A stretch of DNA of 32,843 nt from contig NZ_QLVE01000008.1 of NCBI RefSeq assembly GCF_003331145.1, positions 1-32,843 of the forward strand. The letters are read 5' to 3'. Every line of letters begins with the position of its first letter. Position 1 is the stretch's first letter. Origin of the DNA: Exiguobacterium sp. TNDT2. GTDB lineage: Bacteria > Bacillota > Bacilli > Exiguobacteriales > Exiguobacteriaceae. The notes under the pieces are model-generated. The model made no database searches, had not been told where the DNA came from, and saw only the letters and a list, made by a program, of their open reading frames with translations. This document shows, piece by piece, positions 24,311-31,937 of this stretch. The position numbers and the translations under genes were made by a program.

Positions 24311-24339
24311 ACCGTACCAAATTGAAAGCGGATTCGCAA
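24311..24339 (-). promoter_or_regulatory. ABC-F leader promoter candidate
   Basis: Minus-strand TTGCGA (24334-24339), a 17-bp spacer and TGG-TACGGT (-10 at 24311-24316, extended by TGG) place the transcription start about 30 bases before mini-ORF 1. Confidence 0.5.
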
Positions 24340-24441
24340 GAGGCGCCCCACAATCTCCCATTTTTTCTACACCTTCCGGCGGATGCAAGCGCGTCGCGCG
24401 AGCGGTATGATGAAACCAACTTAGATGATGAGGTGACTGCT

Positions 24442-25353
24442 ATGCGATTACGAAACCTACTCGTCCCGAGCGCTGTCCTAGCAAGCGTCGGTACGTTCTT
24501 ATACACACGATTCGAACGAAGACTGCCTCGCCCCGCCTTCAAAGTCCCGACGGTCAAACCCGATCTCGCCTCGTTCGATGAGACGATGGTCGGCGCCACT
24601 TGGGTCGGCCATTCGACCGTGCTCATCCATTGGTACGGGTTGAAGATTTTGACCGACCCGGTGTTCTCGAACCGAATCGGTGTCCACGTCGGGCCGGTCA
24701 CGTTCGGGATGAAACGCCACACCGCCCCCGCCCTCTCAATCGAGGAGATTGGGCACGTCGACGTCATCCTGCTGAGCCACGCCCATATGGACCACTTCGA
24801 CCATAAGAGTCTGAAACGACTGATCACCCGTGACACGGTCGTCATCTCGGCCCCGGGCACGAGCAAGCTGTTACGTAAATACCCGAGCTTACAGACGCTT
24901 GAGATGCATCCGCACGACAAATTGACGCTCGCGAACGGGCTCCACGTCCAAGCGATCCCTGTCGCCCACTGGGGCAATCGTTTCCCATGGGACAAACATA
25001 TGGGTTATAACGGTTACGTCTTGAAATACAAAGGCGTCCGCATGCTGTTCGCCGGGGATACCGCGTACACCGAGTCGTTCAACGGGCTCGCGAACAAAGA
25101 ACCGATTGACCTCGCCTTCTTCCCGATTGGTGCCTATCAGCCCGAATCGTTCGAGGAAGCACACTGTACGCCGGAACAGGCGTGGACAATGTTCAAACAG
25201 AGCGGAGCAAAACGCTTCTTCCCGATGCATTGGGACACGTTCGTCTTATCGTACGAACCCGTCGAGGAGCCGTATGAGCGTCTTGTCGCTGCGGCCAAAC
25301 TCGAACGTGATCAAATCGTGATCAAGGCGCACGGCGAAAGCATTCGACTGTAG
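24442..25353 (+). CDS. MBL-fold metal-dependent hydrolase (UlaG/NAPE-PLD-like)
   Basis: A 303-residue metallo-beta-lactamase-fold enzyme with an N-terminal hydrophobic anchor (NLLVPSAVLASVGTFLY). The metal motif is LSHAHMDHFD with His113, His115, Asp117 and His118; further ligands are in VAHWGNRFPWD, FAGDTAYT and PMHWDTF. The subgroup is the NAPE-PLD/UlaG-like L-ascorbate-6-P-lactonase type; the substrate is unknown, and NAPE-type lipids are one guess. The ATG at 24442 follows TGAGGTGA; the longer frame runs through the divergent ABC-F promoter. A second member of the same fold is at 30659-31753. Confidence 0.9.
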   Translation: MRLRNLLVPSAVLASVGTFLYTRFERRLPRPAFKVPTVKPDLASFDETMVGATWVGHSTVLIHWYGLKILTDPVFSNRIGVHVGPVTFGMKRHTAPALSIEEIGHVDVILLSHAHMDHFDHKSLKRLITRDTVVISAPGTSKLLRKYPSLQTLEMHPHDKLTLANGLHVQAIPVAHWGNRFPWDKHMGYNGYVLKYKGVRMLFAGDTAYTESFNGLANKEPIDLAFFPIGAYQPESFEEAHCTPEQAWTMFKQSGAKRFFPMHWDTFVLSYEPVEEPYERLVAAAKLERDQIVIKAHGESIRL

Positions 25354-25414
25354 CTTTCGCTTTCACTTCTGTCCAATTTTCGGTAACGTAGGAGATGAGA
25401 GGGAGGGAATCAAT

Positions 25415-26248
25415 ATGGAATGGACAACACTCAACAATGATGTGAAACTGCCGATGCTCGGGCTCGGCGTGTACAAAGTGGAAGACGGGGCGGTCACGGT
25501 CGATACGGTCAAAGCGGCGCTTGATGCCGGCTATCGATTGATTGACACGGCGGCTATCTATCAGAATGAGGAGAGCGTCGGCCAAGCGATTCGTGAATCC
25601 GACGTCCCCCGAGAAGACATCTTCGTGACGACGAAACTGTGGAATGAGTTCCACGGCTATGACGAGGCGCTCCAAGCGTTCCAAGATAGTCTCGATCGGC
25701 TCGGCCTCGAATACGTCGACTTGTTCTTGATTCACTGGCCGATGCCGCGCTTCGGCAAATTCGTCGAGACGTATAAAGCACTTGAACAGTTGTATGAGGA
25801 AGGCAAGGTCCGGGCCATCGGGGTCTCGAACTTCGAGGTCAGCCACCTCGAACAGATCATCCAGTCGTGCTCGATCGTCCCGGCGGTGAACCAAGTCGAG
25901 ATCCATCCATACTTGTCCCAAAAAGAATTGATCGCATTTTGCCAGCGGTACGATATCCAGATCCAGGCGTGGAGTCCGCTCATGAAAGGGCGTGAGGCGC
26001 TTGAGGATCCGGTCATCACCGAGATCGCTGAAAAACACGAGAAGTCGCCGGCCCAAGTCATCTTGCGTTGGCACTTGCAGAACGGTGTCGCCGTCATTCC
26101 GAAATCGATCACGCCGAGCCGCATTCGCGAGAATATAGAGGTATTCGACTTCATGTTGACGAAAGAAGACATGCAGGCGATCGATGGACTCAACCGCGAC
26201 GAGCGGACCGGGTCTGACCCGAACGAGATGCACAAAATCCACTATTGA
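25415..26248 (+). CDS. aldo/keto reductase (YvgN/YtbE-like)
   Basis: A 277-residue NADPH-dependent reductase of aldehydes and ketones. The catalytic tetrad is visible: Asp44 and Tyr49 (RLIDTAAIYQNEESVG), Lys74 (VTTKLWN) and His107 (LIHWPMP). The cofactor signature IPKSITPSRIRENIEVFDF is near the C-terminus. Bacillus YvgN and YtbE homologues reduce methylglyoxal and glyoxal. It is followed after 13 bases by the PH-domain gene, so the pair forms an operon. GGGAGGG precedes the ATG. Confidence 0.95.
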   Translation: MEWTTLNNDVKLPMLGLGVYKVEDGAVTVDTVKAALDAGYRLIDTAAIYQNEESVGQAIRESDVPREDIFVTTKLWNEFHGYDEALQAFQDSLDRLGLEYVDLFLIHWPMPRFGKFVETYKALEQLYEEGKVRAIGVSNFEVSHLEQIIQSCSIVPAVNQVEIHPYLSQKELIAFCQRYDIQIQAWSPLMKGREALEDPVITEIAEKHEKSPAQVILRWHLQNGVAVIPKSITPSRIRENIEVFDFMLTKEDMQAIDGLNRDERTGSDPNEMHKIHY

Positions 26249-26261
26249 GGAGAGATTTGAC

Positions 26262-26876
26262 ATGTTCAAAAAACTAGCTTCTGATTTGACGGGCTTCAGC
26301 GATATCGGTGAAGTCATCGACCCGAAAGATTTCGACAAGGCGGATTCGGACGATTACGTCCTCCATGAGGACAATGAGAAGATTTACTTCTTAATCAAGT
26401 CGAAATCGGACGAGTACTGCTTCACGAACTTGGCAATGATTCACCTCGACGGGACAAGCGCAATGAGTTCAAAACGCGTCTTGTATCGCTATCCATACGT
26501 CCACTTCCCGTTGAATAACGTCATGTTCGAGACGGCCGGCACGGTCGACATGGACGTCGAGATCAAGTTCACCATCGGCGACAAGCCGTACTCGATCGAC
26601 GTGAACAAAAAACAAATCGAGCATGTGAAAGACTTGTACAAATCGCTCCTCGCCATCGCCGAGAAACAGCGCGAAGGCCGGAAGATGATGGAGTATGCCA
26701 ACGCCTCACTCACGCATTCGGTGTCGATCTTGAGCGGGCTCCGCCAAGGTGACATGAATGTGGCGTCGACGTTCAAGGAATTGAACGAGCAGAGCTTCGA
26801 CTGGCTCAAAGGTCATTACCACGAATGGAACCGCAAAGATTTCGGTGACGTGTTCGAGAAGTATATCAACAACTAA
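26262..26876 (+). CDS. PH-domain protein of the YvbH family
   Basis: A 204-residue soluble protein. Residues about 1-120 match the bacterial PH domain of the YvbH type (LTGFSDIGEVIDPKDFDKADSDDYVLHEDNEKIYFLIKSK; then DEYCFTNLAMIHLDG, YRYPYVHFPLNNV). The helical C-terminal part (IEHVKDLYKSLLAIAEKQREGRKMMEYANASLTHS to the end) fits the YvbH extension that oligomerises. Function is unknown. The GGAG lies between the upstream gene's stop (TGA at 26246-26248) and this ATG at 26262; a longer upstream frame overlaps the reductase gene and is not supported. Confidence 0.9.
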   Translation: MFKKLASDLTGFSDIGEVIDPKDFDKADSDDYVLHEDNEKIYFLIKSKSDEYCFTNLAMIHLDGTSAMSSKRVLYRYPYVHFPLNNVMFETAGTVDMDVEIKFTIGDKPYSIDVNKKQIEHVKDLYKSLLAIAEKQREGRKMMEYANASLTHSVSILSGLRQGDMNVASTFKELNEQSFDWLKGHYHEWNRKDFGDVFEKYINN

Positions 26877-26881
26877 TGGAC

Positions 26882-26915
26882 AAGGCCCCCGACTCCAAAT
26901 GGAAGCGAGGGCCTT
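26882..26915. terminator. terminator of PH-domain operon
   Basis: AAGGCCC (26882-26888) and GGGCCTT (26909-26915) form a stem followed by TTTCTTATTT. It separates the convergent DUF1836 gene. Confidence 0.8.
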
Positions 26916-26918
26916 TTC

Positions 26919-27443
26919 TTATTTGCCTTCATCAATCAACTGTTCGGCGAGCCGTTGGAACAAGTGGCTCATATGGATGGCCGAGGCGATGGCGAGCGAC
27001 TGTTGAATACCGTTCGTCTCACTCTTGCGCACGTTGGCGAGAAGCGTCTCGGCCTGCGCCTCGAACGCCTGCATGTTCTGTTCTTTCTGAACCTGGTACG
27101 CGTCATAGAAGTCCTCGAGCGAGAAGCCCTCGTCCGACTCGTTCAGCGGCCGGAGCGTCTCTTTGATGTCATTGATCGAGAGCAATCCTTTCATCTCGTA
27201 GATCAGGCTGAGCAACATCAAGTGCTCGTTCGTGTACTTCTTGTTTTTGACGGGATGGAACAGCTTACCTTTGGCGTAGTTGTTGATCATCGTCTTCGTC
27301 AAAATCGTCTCGTCGTCACTCCGCTTCATCTTGCCGTAATGTTGCTCGAACAGCTGGATGACTTGGTCCATGTATAAGTCGACCGTCGGGAGCACCTGCT
27401 TTGGCAGCGTCCCTTCTGACTCTACAATCTCATGCGGTTTCAT
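26919..27443 (-). CDS. DUF1836 domain protein, putative regulator
   Basis: A 174-residue protein of the DUF1836 family: the N-terminal part has a MerR-like helix-turn-helix look (TVDLYMDQVIQLFEQHYGKM; ILTKTMINNYAKGKLFHPVKNKKYTNEHLMLLSLIYEMKG). The C-terminal half is helical (SINDIKETLRPLNE; FYDAYQVQKEQNMQAF). The family has no proven function. An upstream TTG adjoins the chosen ATG at 27443; AGGTGA is 5 bases from the ATG. The region upstream carries the divergent hemolysin III operator (27522-27548). Confidence 0.88.
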   Translation of the reverse strand: MKPHEIVESEGTLPKQVLPTVDLYMDQVIQLFEQHYGKMKRSDDETILTKTMINNYAKGKLFHPVKNKKYTNEHLMLLSLIYEMKGLLSINDIKETLRPLNESDEGFSLEDFYDAYQVQKEQNMQAFEAQAETLLANVRKSETNGIQQSLAIASAIHMSHLFQRLAEQLIDEGK

Positions 27444-27497
27444 CAAATCACCTCACCTTCAGTATACGGACAAAGCAGTCTTGCCGAAACAAAAACC

Positions 27498-27548
27498 TTG
27501 TCGTTTTCTTCGATCCAGCTTATCATGTAGTTATGGATACTACATGAT
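27498..27548 (+). promoter_or_regulatory. hemolysin III promoter with perfect 10-bp inverted repeat
   Basis: TTGTCG (27498-27503) and TATCAT (27521-27526) have a 17-bp spacer. ATCATGTAGT (27522-27531) and ACTACATGAT (27539-27548) are perfect inverted repeats 7 bases apart that overlap the -10. This is the classic layout of a repressor operator. The regulator is not known to me. Confidence 0.65.
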
Positions 27549-27567
27549 GTGATAAGGAGTGTTTTAC

Positions 27568-28212
27568 ATGAATTCGATTTTTCGGGAACCGATTAACGCA
27601 CTGACCCACTTGGCCGGCGCCGTGCTCGCATTCGTTGCGTTGATCGCGATGACGGTGAAGGCGTCACTGCTCGGCGAACCGCTCGCCATCTTGGCTGCGA
27701 TTTTGTTTGGGATTAGTCTCGTCTTTCTCTATTTGTCGTCCGGCCTGTACCACAGCATCATCGCCTCGCCGAACGTCATCGCCTTCTTCCGAAGAATCGA
27801 TCATGCGATGATTTACGCCTTGATCGCCGGGACGTATGCCCCGCTCACGTTGCTCGCGCTCGAAGGACCGACGCGCTGGGTGTTGTTCGGTACCGTCCAC
27901 GCGCTCGCCTTGTTCGGAATCATCTTCAAGCTCGTCTGGTTCCACGCGCCGCGCTTCTTGTCGACGGCACTCTATATCGGCATGGGTTGGTTGTCCGTGT
28001 TCTTCATCGGGCCGCTTCATGACGTGATCGGCAACGCCGGCATCTTCTGGCTCATCCTCGGCGGCGTCATGTACACGATCGGCGGACTCATCTACGGCTT
28101 CAAACCAAAGTTCGTCAACTGGCGCGGTTGGGGATTCCACGAAGTGTTCCACTTGTTCATCTTGTTCGGCAGTTTCGCCCACTTCGTCTGCGTGTTCTGG
28201 TACGTCTTCTAA
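27568..28212 (+). CDS. hemolysin III family membrane protein (TrhA/YqfA-type)
   Basis: A 214-residue protein with seven predicted membrane helices, of the hemolysin III/PAQR superfamily. Metal-site residues are conserved: SSGLYHSI (Ser and His), RIDHAMIYALIAGTYAP (Asp) and GFHEVFHLFILFGSFAHF (HxxxH). In Bacillus and E. coli such proteins (YqfA/TrhA) affect membrane lipid state; hemolysis is not proven for most. The ATG at 27568 has AAGGAG 7 bases upstream; two residues further 5' (Phe-Tyr) are non-coding. It is the only gene in its unit and ends at a good terminator. Confidence 0.92.
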   Translation: MNSIFREPINALTHLAGAVLAFVALIAMTVKASLLGEPLAILAAILFGISLVFLYLSSGLYHSIIASPNVIAFFRRIDHAMIYALIAGTYAPLTLLALEGPTRWVLFGTVHALALFGIIFKLVWFHAPRFLSTALYIGMGWLSVFFIGPLHDVIGNAGIFWLILGGVMYTIGGLIYGFKPKFVNWRGWGFHEVFHLFILFGSFAHFVCVFWYVF

Positions 28213-28235
28213 GTCCTCCTTGCGAGGGCTTTTTT
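28212..28235 (+). terminator. hemolysin III gene terminator
   Basis: AGTCCTC (28212-28218) and GAGGGCT (28224-28230) form a 7-bp stem with one G-U and are followed by six T residues. Confidence 0.8.
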
Positions 28236-28298
28236 CGTGAGCACATTCATTTACTTCAAATTCAAGACATCCTACACTGACTATAGGAGGGATTTAAT

Positions 28299-28994
28299 AT
28301 GAAAATTGAAGTTTGGTCAGACTATGTCTGCCCGTTCTGTTATATCGGCAAGCGCCGTCTAGAAGAAGCACTCGAACAGTTCCCACACGCGGACAACGTC
28401 GAAGTCGAGTTCAAGAGCTTCGAACTCGACCCGAACGCCCCGACGACCGACTCGCGCTCGATTTACGAAGCACTCGCCAAGAAATACAGCATGCCGCTCG
28501 AGCAGGCGAAAGGCACGACGGCGCAAGTCGCTGCCCAGGCCCGCACGGTCGGTCTCGATTACGACTTTGACAACATGGTCGTCACCGGAACGCTCGACTC
28601 GCACCGGTTGACGCACTATGCGAAGACGGTCGGCAAAGAGAAAGAATTGTCGGAGGCGCTCCTCAAGGCGTACTTCGTCGATGCGAAACATATCGGTGAT
28701 CACGACGTCCTCGTCGAGATCGCGACGAGTGTCGGACTCGATGCTGACGCTGTGAAAGACGTGCTCGCTTCAGACGTATACACAGAAGACGTCCGCGCTG
28801 AAGAGAAGCGCGCGAGCGACCTCGGCATCACAGGCGTCCCGTTCTTCGTCTTCGACAATAAATACGGCGTCTCTGGCGCGCAGCCGACCGAGGCGTTCAC
28901 GCAAGTGCTCGAGAAGACGTGGGCCGAATCGGCACCGACGCTTCAAGTGCTCTCGGGTGGCGCGACGTGCACGGACGACAACTGCGATATCTGA
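28299..28994 (+). CDS. DsbA family oxidoreductase (FrnE-like)
   Basis: A cytoplasmic thioredoxin-fold protein of 231 residues with the redox motif CPFC (Cys11, Cys14) right after the first strand (KIEVWSDYVCPFC). The insertion of helices (ARTVGLDYDFDNMVVTGTLDSHRLTHYAK) and the cis-proline loop (LGITGVPFFVFDNKYGVSGAQPTEAF) are typical of FrnE. The C-terminus has a second CxxxxC pair (ATCTDDNCDI), an added redox or metal motif found in some members. It has no signal peptide. AGGAGGG precedes the ATG by 8 bases. FrnE proteins act in oxidative stress tolerance. Confidence 0.95.
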   Translation: MKIEVWSDYVCPFCYIGKRRLEEALEQFPHADNVEVEFKSFELDPNAPTTDSRSIYEALAKKYSMPLEQAKGTTAQVAAQARTVGLDYDFDNMVVTGTLDSHRLTHYAKTVGKEKELSEALLKAYFVDAKHIGDHDVLVEIATSVGLDADAVKDVLASDVYTEDVRAEEKRASDLGITGVPFFVFDNKYGVSGAQPTEAFTQVLEKTWAESAPTLQVLSGGATCTDDNCDI

Positions 28995-29012
28995 TGTTAC
29001 ACGAACAAAAGC

Positions 29013-29044
29013 AAAGCATTCGCCCATATTTGGACGAATGCTTT
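29013..29044. terminator. bidirectional terminator
   Basis: AAAGCATTCG (29013-29022) and CGAATGCTTT (29035-29044) form a perfect 10-bp stem. It is followed by TT on plus and by T residues on minus; it serves both the DsbA gene and the RHH gene. Confidence 0.88.
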
Positions 29045-29055
29045 TTAGATTCGAT

Positions 29056-29277
29056 TTACTTGTCTAAGTCCTTGACCATGGTATCAAATGAAATTGCCTC
29101 GGAATGCTTCTGGTGCACGCTTATCGCTTCATTATAAAGTTTTAAGTCGTGCTCATCCTCGATTCGTTTCAAGACAGCATCACGAATGAGTGTCGAAAGG
29201 GACAGGTTATTAGACTTCGCATACGCTCTAATGAGGCGCTCATCCTCCTCATCGAGCTGTACAGATATCATTCCCAT
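29056..29277 (-). CDS. ribbon-helix-helix antitoxin-like protein (RelB/DUF6290-type)
   Basis: A 73-residue protein with an N-terminal ribbon-helix-helix fold: MISVQLDEEDERLIRAYAKSNNLSLSTLIRDAVLKRIEDEHDL. The strand ISVQL and the two helices separated by SNNLSLS match RelB/DinJ and DUF6290-type antitoxins. The C-terminal segment, which in antitoxins wraps a RelE-like toxin, is short and acidic (MVKDLDK). No toxin gene lies beside it: downstream on its strand is the shared terminator, upstream is the MFS gene. It may be a solitary regulator. AAAGGAGG lies 8 bases from the ATG at 29277. The promoter region has an ATTAC-GAATT-GTAAT repeat. Confidence 0.85.
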   Translation of the reverse strand: MGMISVQLDEEDERLIRAYAKSNNLSLSTLIRDAVLKRIEDEHDLKLYNEAISVHQKHSEAISFDTMVKDLDK

Positions 29278-29304
29278 ACGATCGACCTCCTTTACACACA
29301 TTGT

Positions 29305-29319
29305 ATTACGAATTGTAAT
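29305..29319. promoter_or_regulatory. inverted repeat upstream of RHH gene
   Basis: ATTAC (29305-29309), GAATT and GTAAT (29315-29319) form a perfect repeat 28 bases before the RHH start. It is a plausible autoregulatory operator, as antitoxins of this fold usually bind such sites. Confidence 0.5.
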
Positions 29320-29387
29320 GTTCATACAGTCAGTTCGAAATCTTGGCTCCTTTTTGTAGCTTTCTAAATCGTTCTGAAGGATAATTA

Positions 29388-29401
29388 TTATTAGCTAATA
29401 A
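29388..29401. promoter_or_regulatory. 14-bp palindrome before MFS gene
   Basis: TTATTAGCTAATAA is a perfect palindrome 20 bases before the MFS start. It could be an operator or an AT-rich coincidence. Confidence 0.35.
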
Positions 29402-29420
29402 GAATCGAGGACTCAATTAT

Positions 29421-30635
29421 ATGTGGAAAAATCGCAACGTCTGGATCATCTTGACCGGGGAGTTCGTGGCCGGTCTCGGGCTTTGGCTCGGCATCATCGG
29501 CAACTTGGAGTTCATGCAAGAGAAAGTGCCGTCTGACTTCGTCAAGGCCCTCATCCTCGCTGGCGGATTGCTCGCCGGGGTCGCCATCGGGCCGCTCGCC
29601 GGCCGTCTCACCGATCAAGGCTCGAAAAAGAAAATCATGCTCATCTCGAGTATTGTCCGGGCGCTGAGCGTCCTGTTCATGTTCGTCGCCATCGAGACGG
29701 GAAGCGTGCTGTGGATGGTCGTCTTCCTCGTCTTCCTGCAAGGGTCGGCCGCGTTCTACTTCCCGGCGCTCCAGGCGGCCATCCCGCTCATCGTCAAGGA
29801 ACGAGAGTTGCTCGCCTTGAACGGGGTCCACATGAACGTATCGACGCTGTCGCGTGTCATCGGAACGGCCATTGCCGGCATCTTACTCACGCTCATCTCG
29901 CTCCGTGACGTCTATGCGCTCTCGCTTGTCGCCTATCTACTTCTCGCCGTCGCGACGTGGTTCTTGAAGATCGACGAGACGGTCGCTCCATCCGCGAAGA
30001 AAGTCGATAAGTCGTCCGGCGGGTTCAAGGACGTCTTTCCGATCATCAAGTCGATTCCGGTCATCTTTATGACGCTCGTCATGACGCTCATCCCGCTCCT
30101 CTTCATCGGCGGCTTCAACTTGCTCGTCATCAACATTAGCGAGCTGCAGGATTCGACGGCGATCAAAGGATGGATTTATACGGCCGAAGGAATTGCCTTC
30201 ATGGTCGGTGCGTTCCTCATCAAACGGATCGGTGAGAAGTTCTCCGTGTTCTCGATCTTGTTCACGTTCTCGTTTTTGATTGGGATCGCCCAGCTCATGC
30301 TCTACTTCGCCGACATCCCGGCCGTCTCGATCGCGGCGTTCGTCTTGTTCGGCTTCTCGGTCGGCTGCTTCTTCCCGACGGCCGTGACGATTTTCCAGAC
30401 ACGGATGCCGAAAGACTATCACGGACGTTTCTTCTCGTTCCGGAACATGCTCGACCGAGTCGTCTTCCAAGTCGTGTTGCTCGTCACCGGCTTCTTCCTC
30501 GACTTGATCGGCTTACAGCTCATGGTCGTCTTGTTCGGGATCAGCTCGATTCTCATGACGGGTGCGTTTCTCGTCTACACGCGCAAACATAAACTTCATA
30601 TCGAAACGGACGAGGCCGAACGCCTCTCTTCATAA
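29421..30635 (+). CDS. MFS transporter (drug/solute efflux type)
   Basis: A 404-residue transporter with about twelve membrane helices in two halves. The conserved MFS loop GPLAGRLTDQGSKKKIMLIS lies between helices 2 and 3. The subgroup resembles MFS_3 (macrolide-efflux MefA-like) proteins by eye: GEFVAGLGLWL at the start, GFSVGCFFPTAVTIFQTRMPKDYHGRFFSFRNMLDR in the second half. The substrate is unknown. CGAGGA lies 9 bases before the ATG. It is monocistronic, ended by a 14-bp perfect stem. Confidence 0.9.
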   Translation: MWKNRNVWIILTGEFVAGLGLWLGIIGNLEFMQEKVPSDFVKALILAGGLLAGVAIGPLAGRLTDQGSKKKIMLISSIVRALSVLFMFVAIETGSVLWMVVFLVFLQGSAAFYFPALQAAIPLIVKERELLALNGVHMNVSTLSRVIGTAIAGILLTLISLRDVYALSLVAYLLLAVATWFLKIDETVAPSAKKVDKSSGGFKDVFPIIKSIPVIFMTLVMTLIPLLFIGGFNLLVINISELQDSTAIKGWIYTAEGIAFMVGAFLIKRIGEKFSVFSILFTFSFLIGIAQLMLYFADIPAVSIAAFVLFGFSVGCFFPTAVTIFQTRMPKDYHGRFFSFRNMLDRVVFQVVLLVTGFFLDLIGLQLMVVLFGISSILMTGAFLVYTRKHKLHIETDEAERLSS

Positions 30636-30636
30636 A

Positions 30637-30670
30637 AACAAGCGCTGACCGGATTCGGTCAGCGCTTGTT
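30637..30670. terminator. bidirectional terminator, perfect 14-bp stem
   Basis: AACAAGCGCTGACC (30637-30650) and GGTCAGCGCTTGTT (30657-30670) pair perfectly around GGATTC. It lies between the MFS gene and the convergent MBL gene and includes the last codons of the latter (Asn-Lys-Arg-stop). Confidence 0.93.
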
Positions 30671-31753
30671 CATGTCTTCGATATCTCGCCACCACTCACT
30701 CGTATCGTTTCGTCCGTCGAGTGTGATGCGCTCACCAATTTTTGGAGTGAGCACGTCCTCGCGTGGCAAGAGCCCCACCATCTGCTCAGCTGGGTCGAAC
30801 CAGGCGTGGAACGATAACGTGAATGCGCCCCAATGGATCGGGAGCACCTTGTCGGCCCGCACATCACGGAACGCCTGTGCCGTCTCACGCGGTTGCATAT
30901 GCACGTCCGGCCAACGCTCGTCGTATTGCCCGCACTCGAGCGCCGCGAAATCGAACGGTCCGTACGTATCACCAATCTCCTTGAAGTGTGGTCCATACCC
31001 ACCGTCGCCGCTGAAGAACAGGCGGTCCGTCTCCCCGAGGACGACCCATGACGCCCAGAGCGTCGCGTTACGGTCGGTGAGCGAGCGGCCGGAGAAGTGC
31101 CGAGCCGGCGTGCAGACGAACGTCCATGGGCCGAAACCATATGTCTCGCCCCAATCGCGTTCGACGATGCGTTCCGCCCCGACGCCCCATCGTTTCAAAT
31201 GGCTGCCGACACCGAGCGGGACGATGAAGACGGCAACTTTGTCTTTGATCGCTTGAATCGTCGCATAGTCCAAATGATCGTAATGGTCGTGCGTGAGCAA
31301 GACGACATCGATGTCCGGCAACTCGTCGAGCTCGAACGGCAAGTGCTCGCTGAACCGCTCGTTCTTCGCGAACGGGAGCGGCGACGGGCTCCGGCCGAAC
31401 ATCGGGTCGACGAGCATCGTCTTTCCATCCATTTGGACGAGCATCGCCGAGTGTCCGAGCCAATAGATGCGCGTGAAGCTCGAGCCGAGCTTCTCGCTGA
31501 AGTCGATTGGGACGACCGGCAACCGCTCGCTCGGTTTCCGGAGCGAGTCCGGGTTCAAGTATTCCTTCGACATCGAAATCATGTCGTCTGATGAAAACCG
31601 CATCGGCGTCTCGAGCTGATTCCGGAACTTGCCGTTCACGAGGTTCGGCGACCGGAGCGCTTTCGGCTTTTTGCCGAGCGGTTTATATTGCGTGAGCACG
31701 GTACCCGTCACGGCGGCCATACCCATCAATGAAAATAATAGCGTCTTCTTCAA
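30659..31753 (-). CDS. MBL-fold metallohydrolase (NAPE-PLD-like), membrane-anchored
   Basis: A 364-residue metallo-beta-lactamase-fold protein with an N-terminal hydrophobic anchor (LLFSLMGMAAVTGTVL) and a family-typical extension (LRSPNLVNGKFRNQLETP). The metal site is LLTHDHYDHLDY (His155, His157, Asp159, His160), with VCTPARHFSGRS, FFSGDGGYGPHFKEIG and LPIHWGAFTLSFHAWFDP giving the other ligands; these closely match the NAPE-PLD/YtnP-type subgroup. The substrate may be lipid-like but is not known. The start is TTG at 31753 with GGGAAG 8 bases upstream. It is the last gene of normal base composition before the AT-rich tail. Confidence 0.9.
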   Translation of the reverse strand: MKKTLLFSLMGMAAVTGTVLTQYKPLGKKPKALRSPNLVNGKFRNQLETPMRFSSDDMISMSKEYLNPDSLRKPSERLPVVPIDFSEKLGSSFTRIYWLGHSAMLVQMDGKTMLVDPMFGRSPSPLPFAKNERFSEHLPFELDELPDIDVVLLTHDHYDHLDYATIQAIKDKVAVFIVPLGVGSHLKRWGVGAERIVERDWGETYGFGPWTFVCTPARHFSGRSLTDRNATLWASWVVLGETDRLFFSGDGGYGPHFKEIGDTYGPFDFAALECGQYDERWPDVHMQPRETAQAFRDVRADKVLPIHWGAFTLSFHAWFDPAEQMVGLLPREDVLTPKIGERITLDGRNDTSEWWRDIEDMNKR

Positions 31754-31902
31754 ATTTTACACTTCCCAATTCAATTTGATTTGAAAAATTATGGTCCAAT
31801 TACTATTACCTCACGTACACTATATCCTGATTGTTTAGGTTGTTCTTCTCTATTTCTTTCTCTAGTGTTACATTATTTATGATGGTTTTTCCACACCATT
31901 TC

Positions 31903-31931
31903 TTGACTTAACACTAATAATCTATTATTAT
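31903..31931 (+). promoter_or_regulatory. near-consensus promoter of hairpin RNA/Abi unit
   Basis: TTGACT (31903-31908), a 17-bp spacer and TATTAT (31926-31931) form a near-consensus vegetative promoter. The predicted start is near 31938, about 8 bases before the terminator-like hairpin. A small ATGGT/ACCAT hairpin (31882-31899) lies just upstream of the -35. Confidence 0.7.
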
Positions 31932-31937
31932 TTAATT

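Noticed and set aside
25322-26338. Long minus-strand frame opposite the aldo/keto reductase
   Set aside because: The sense strand has an intact reductase with its catalytic tetrad; the antisense frame shows no family features and ends in repetitive charged residues.
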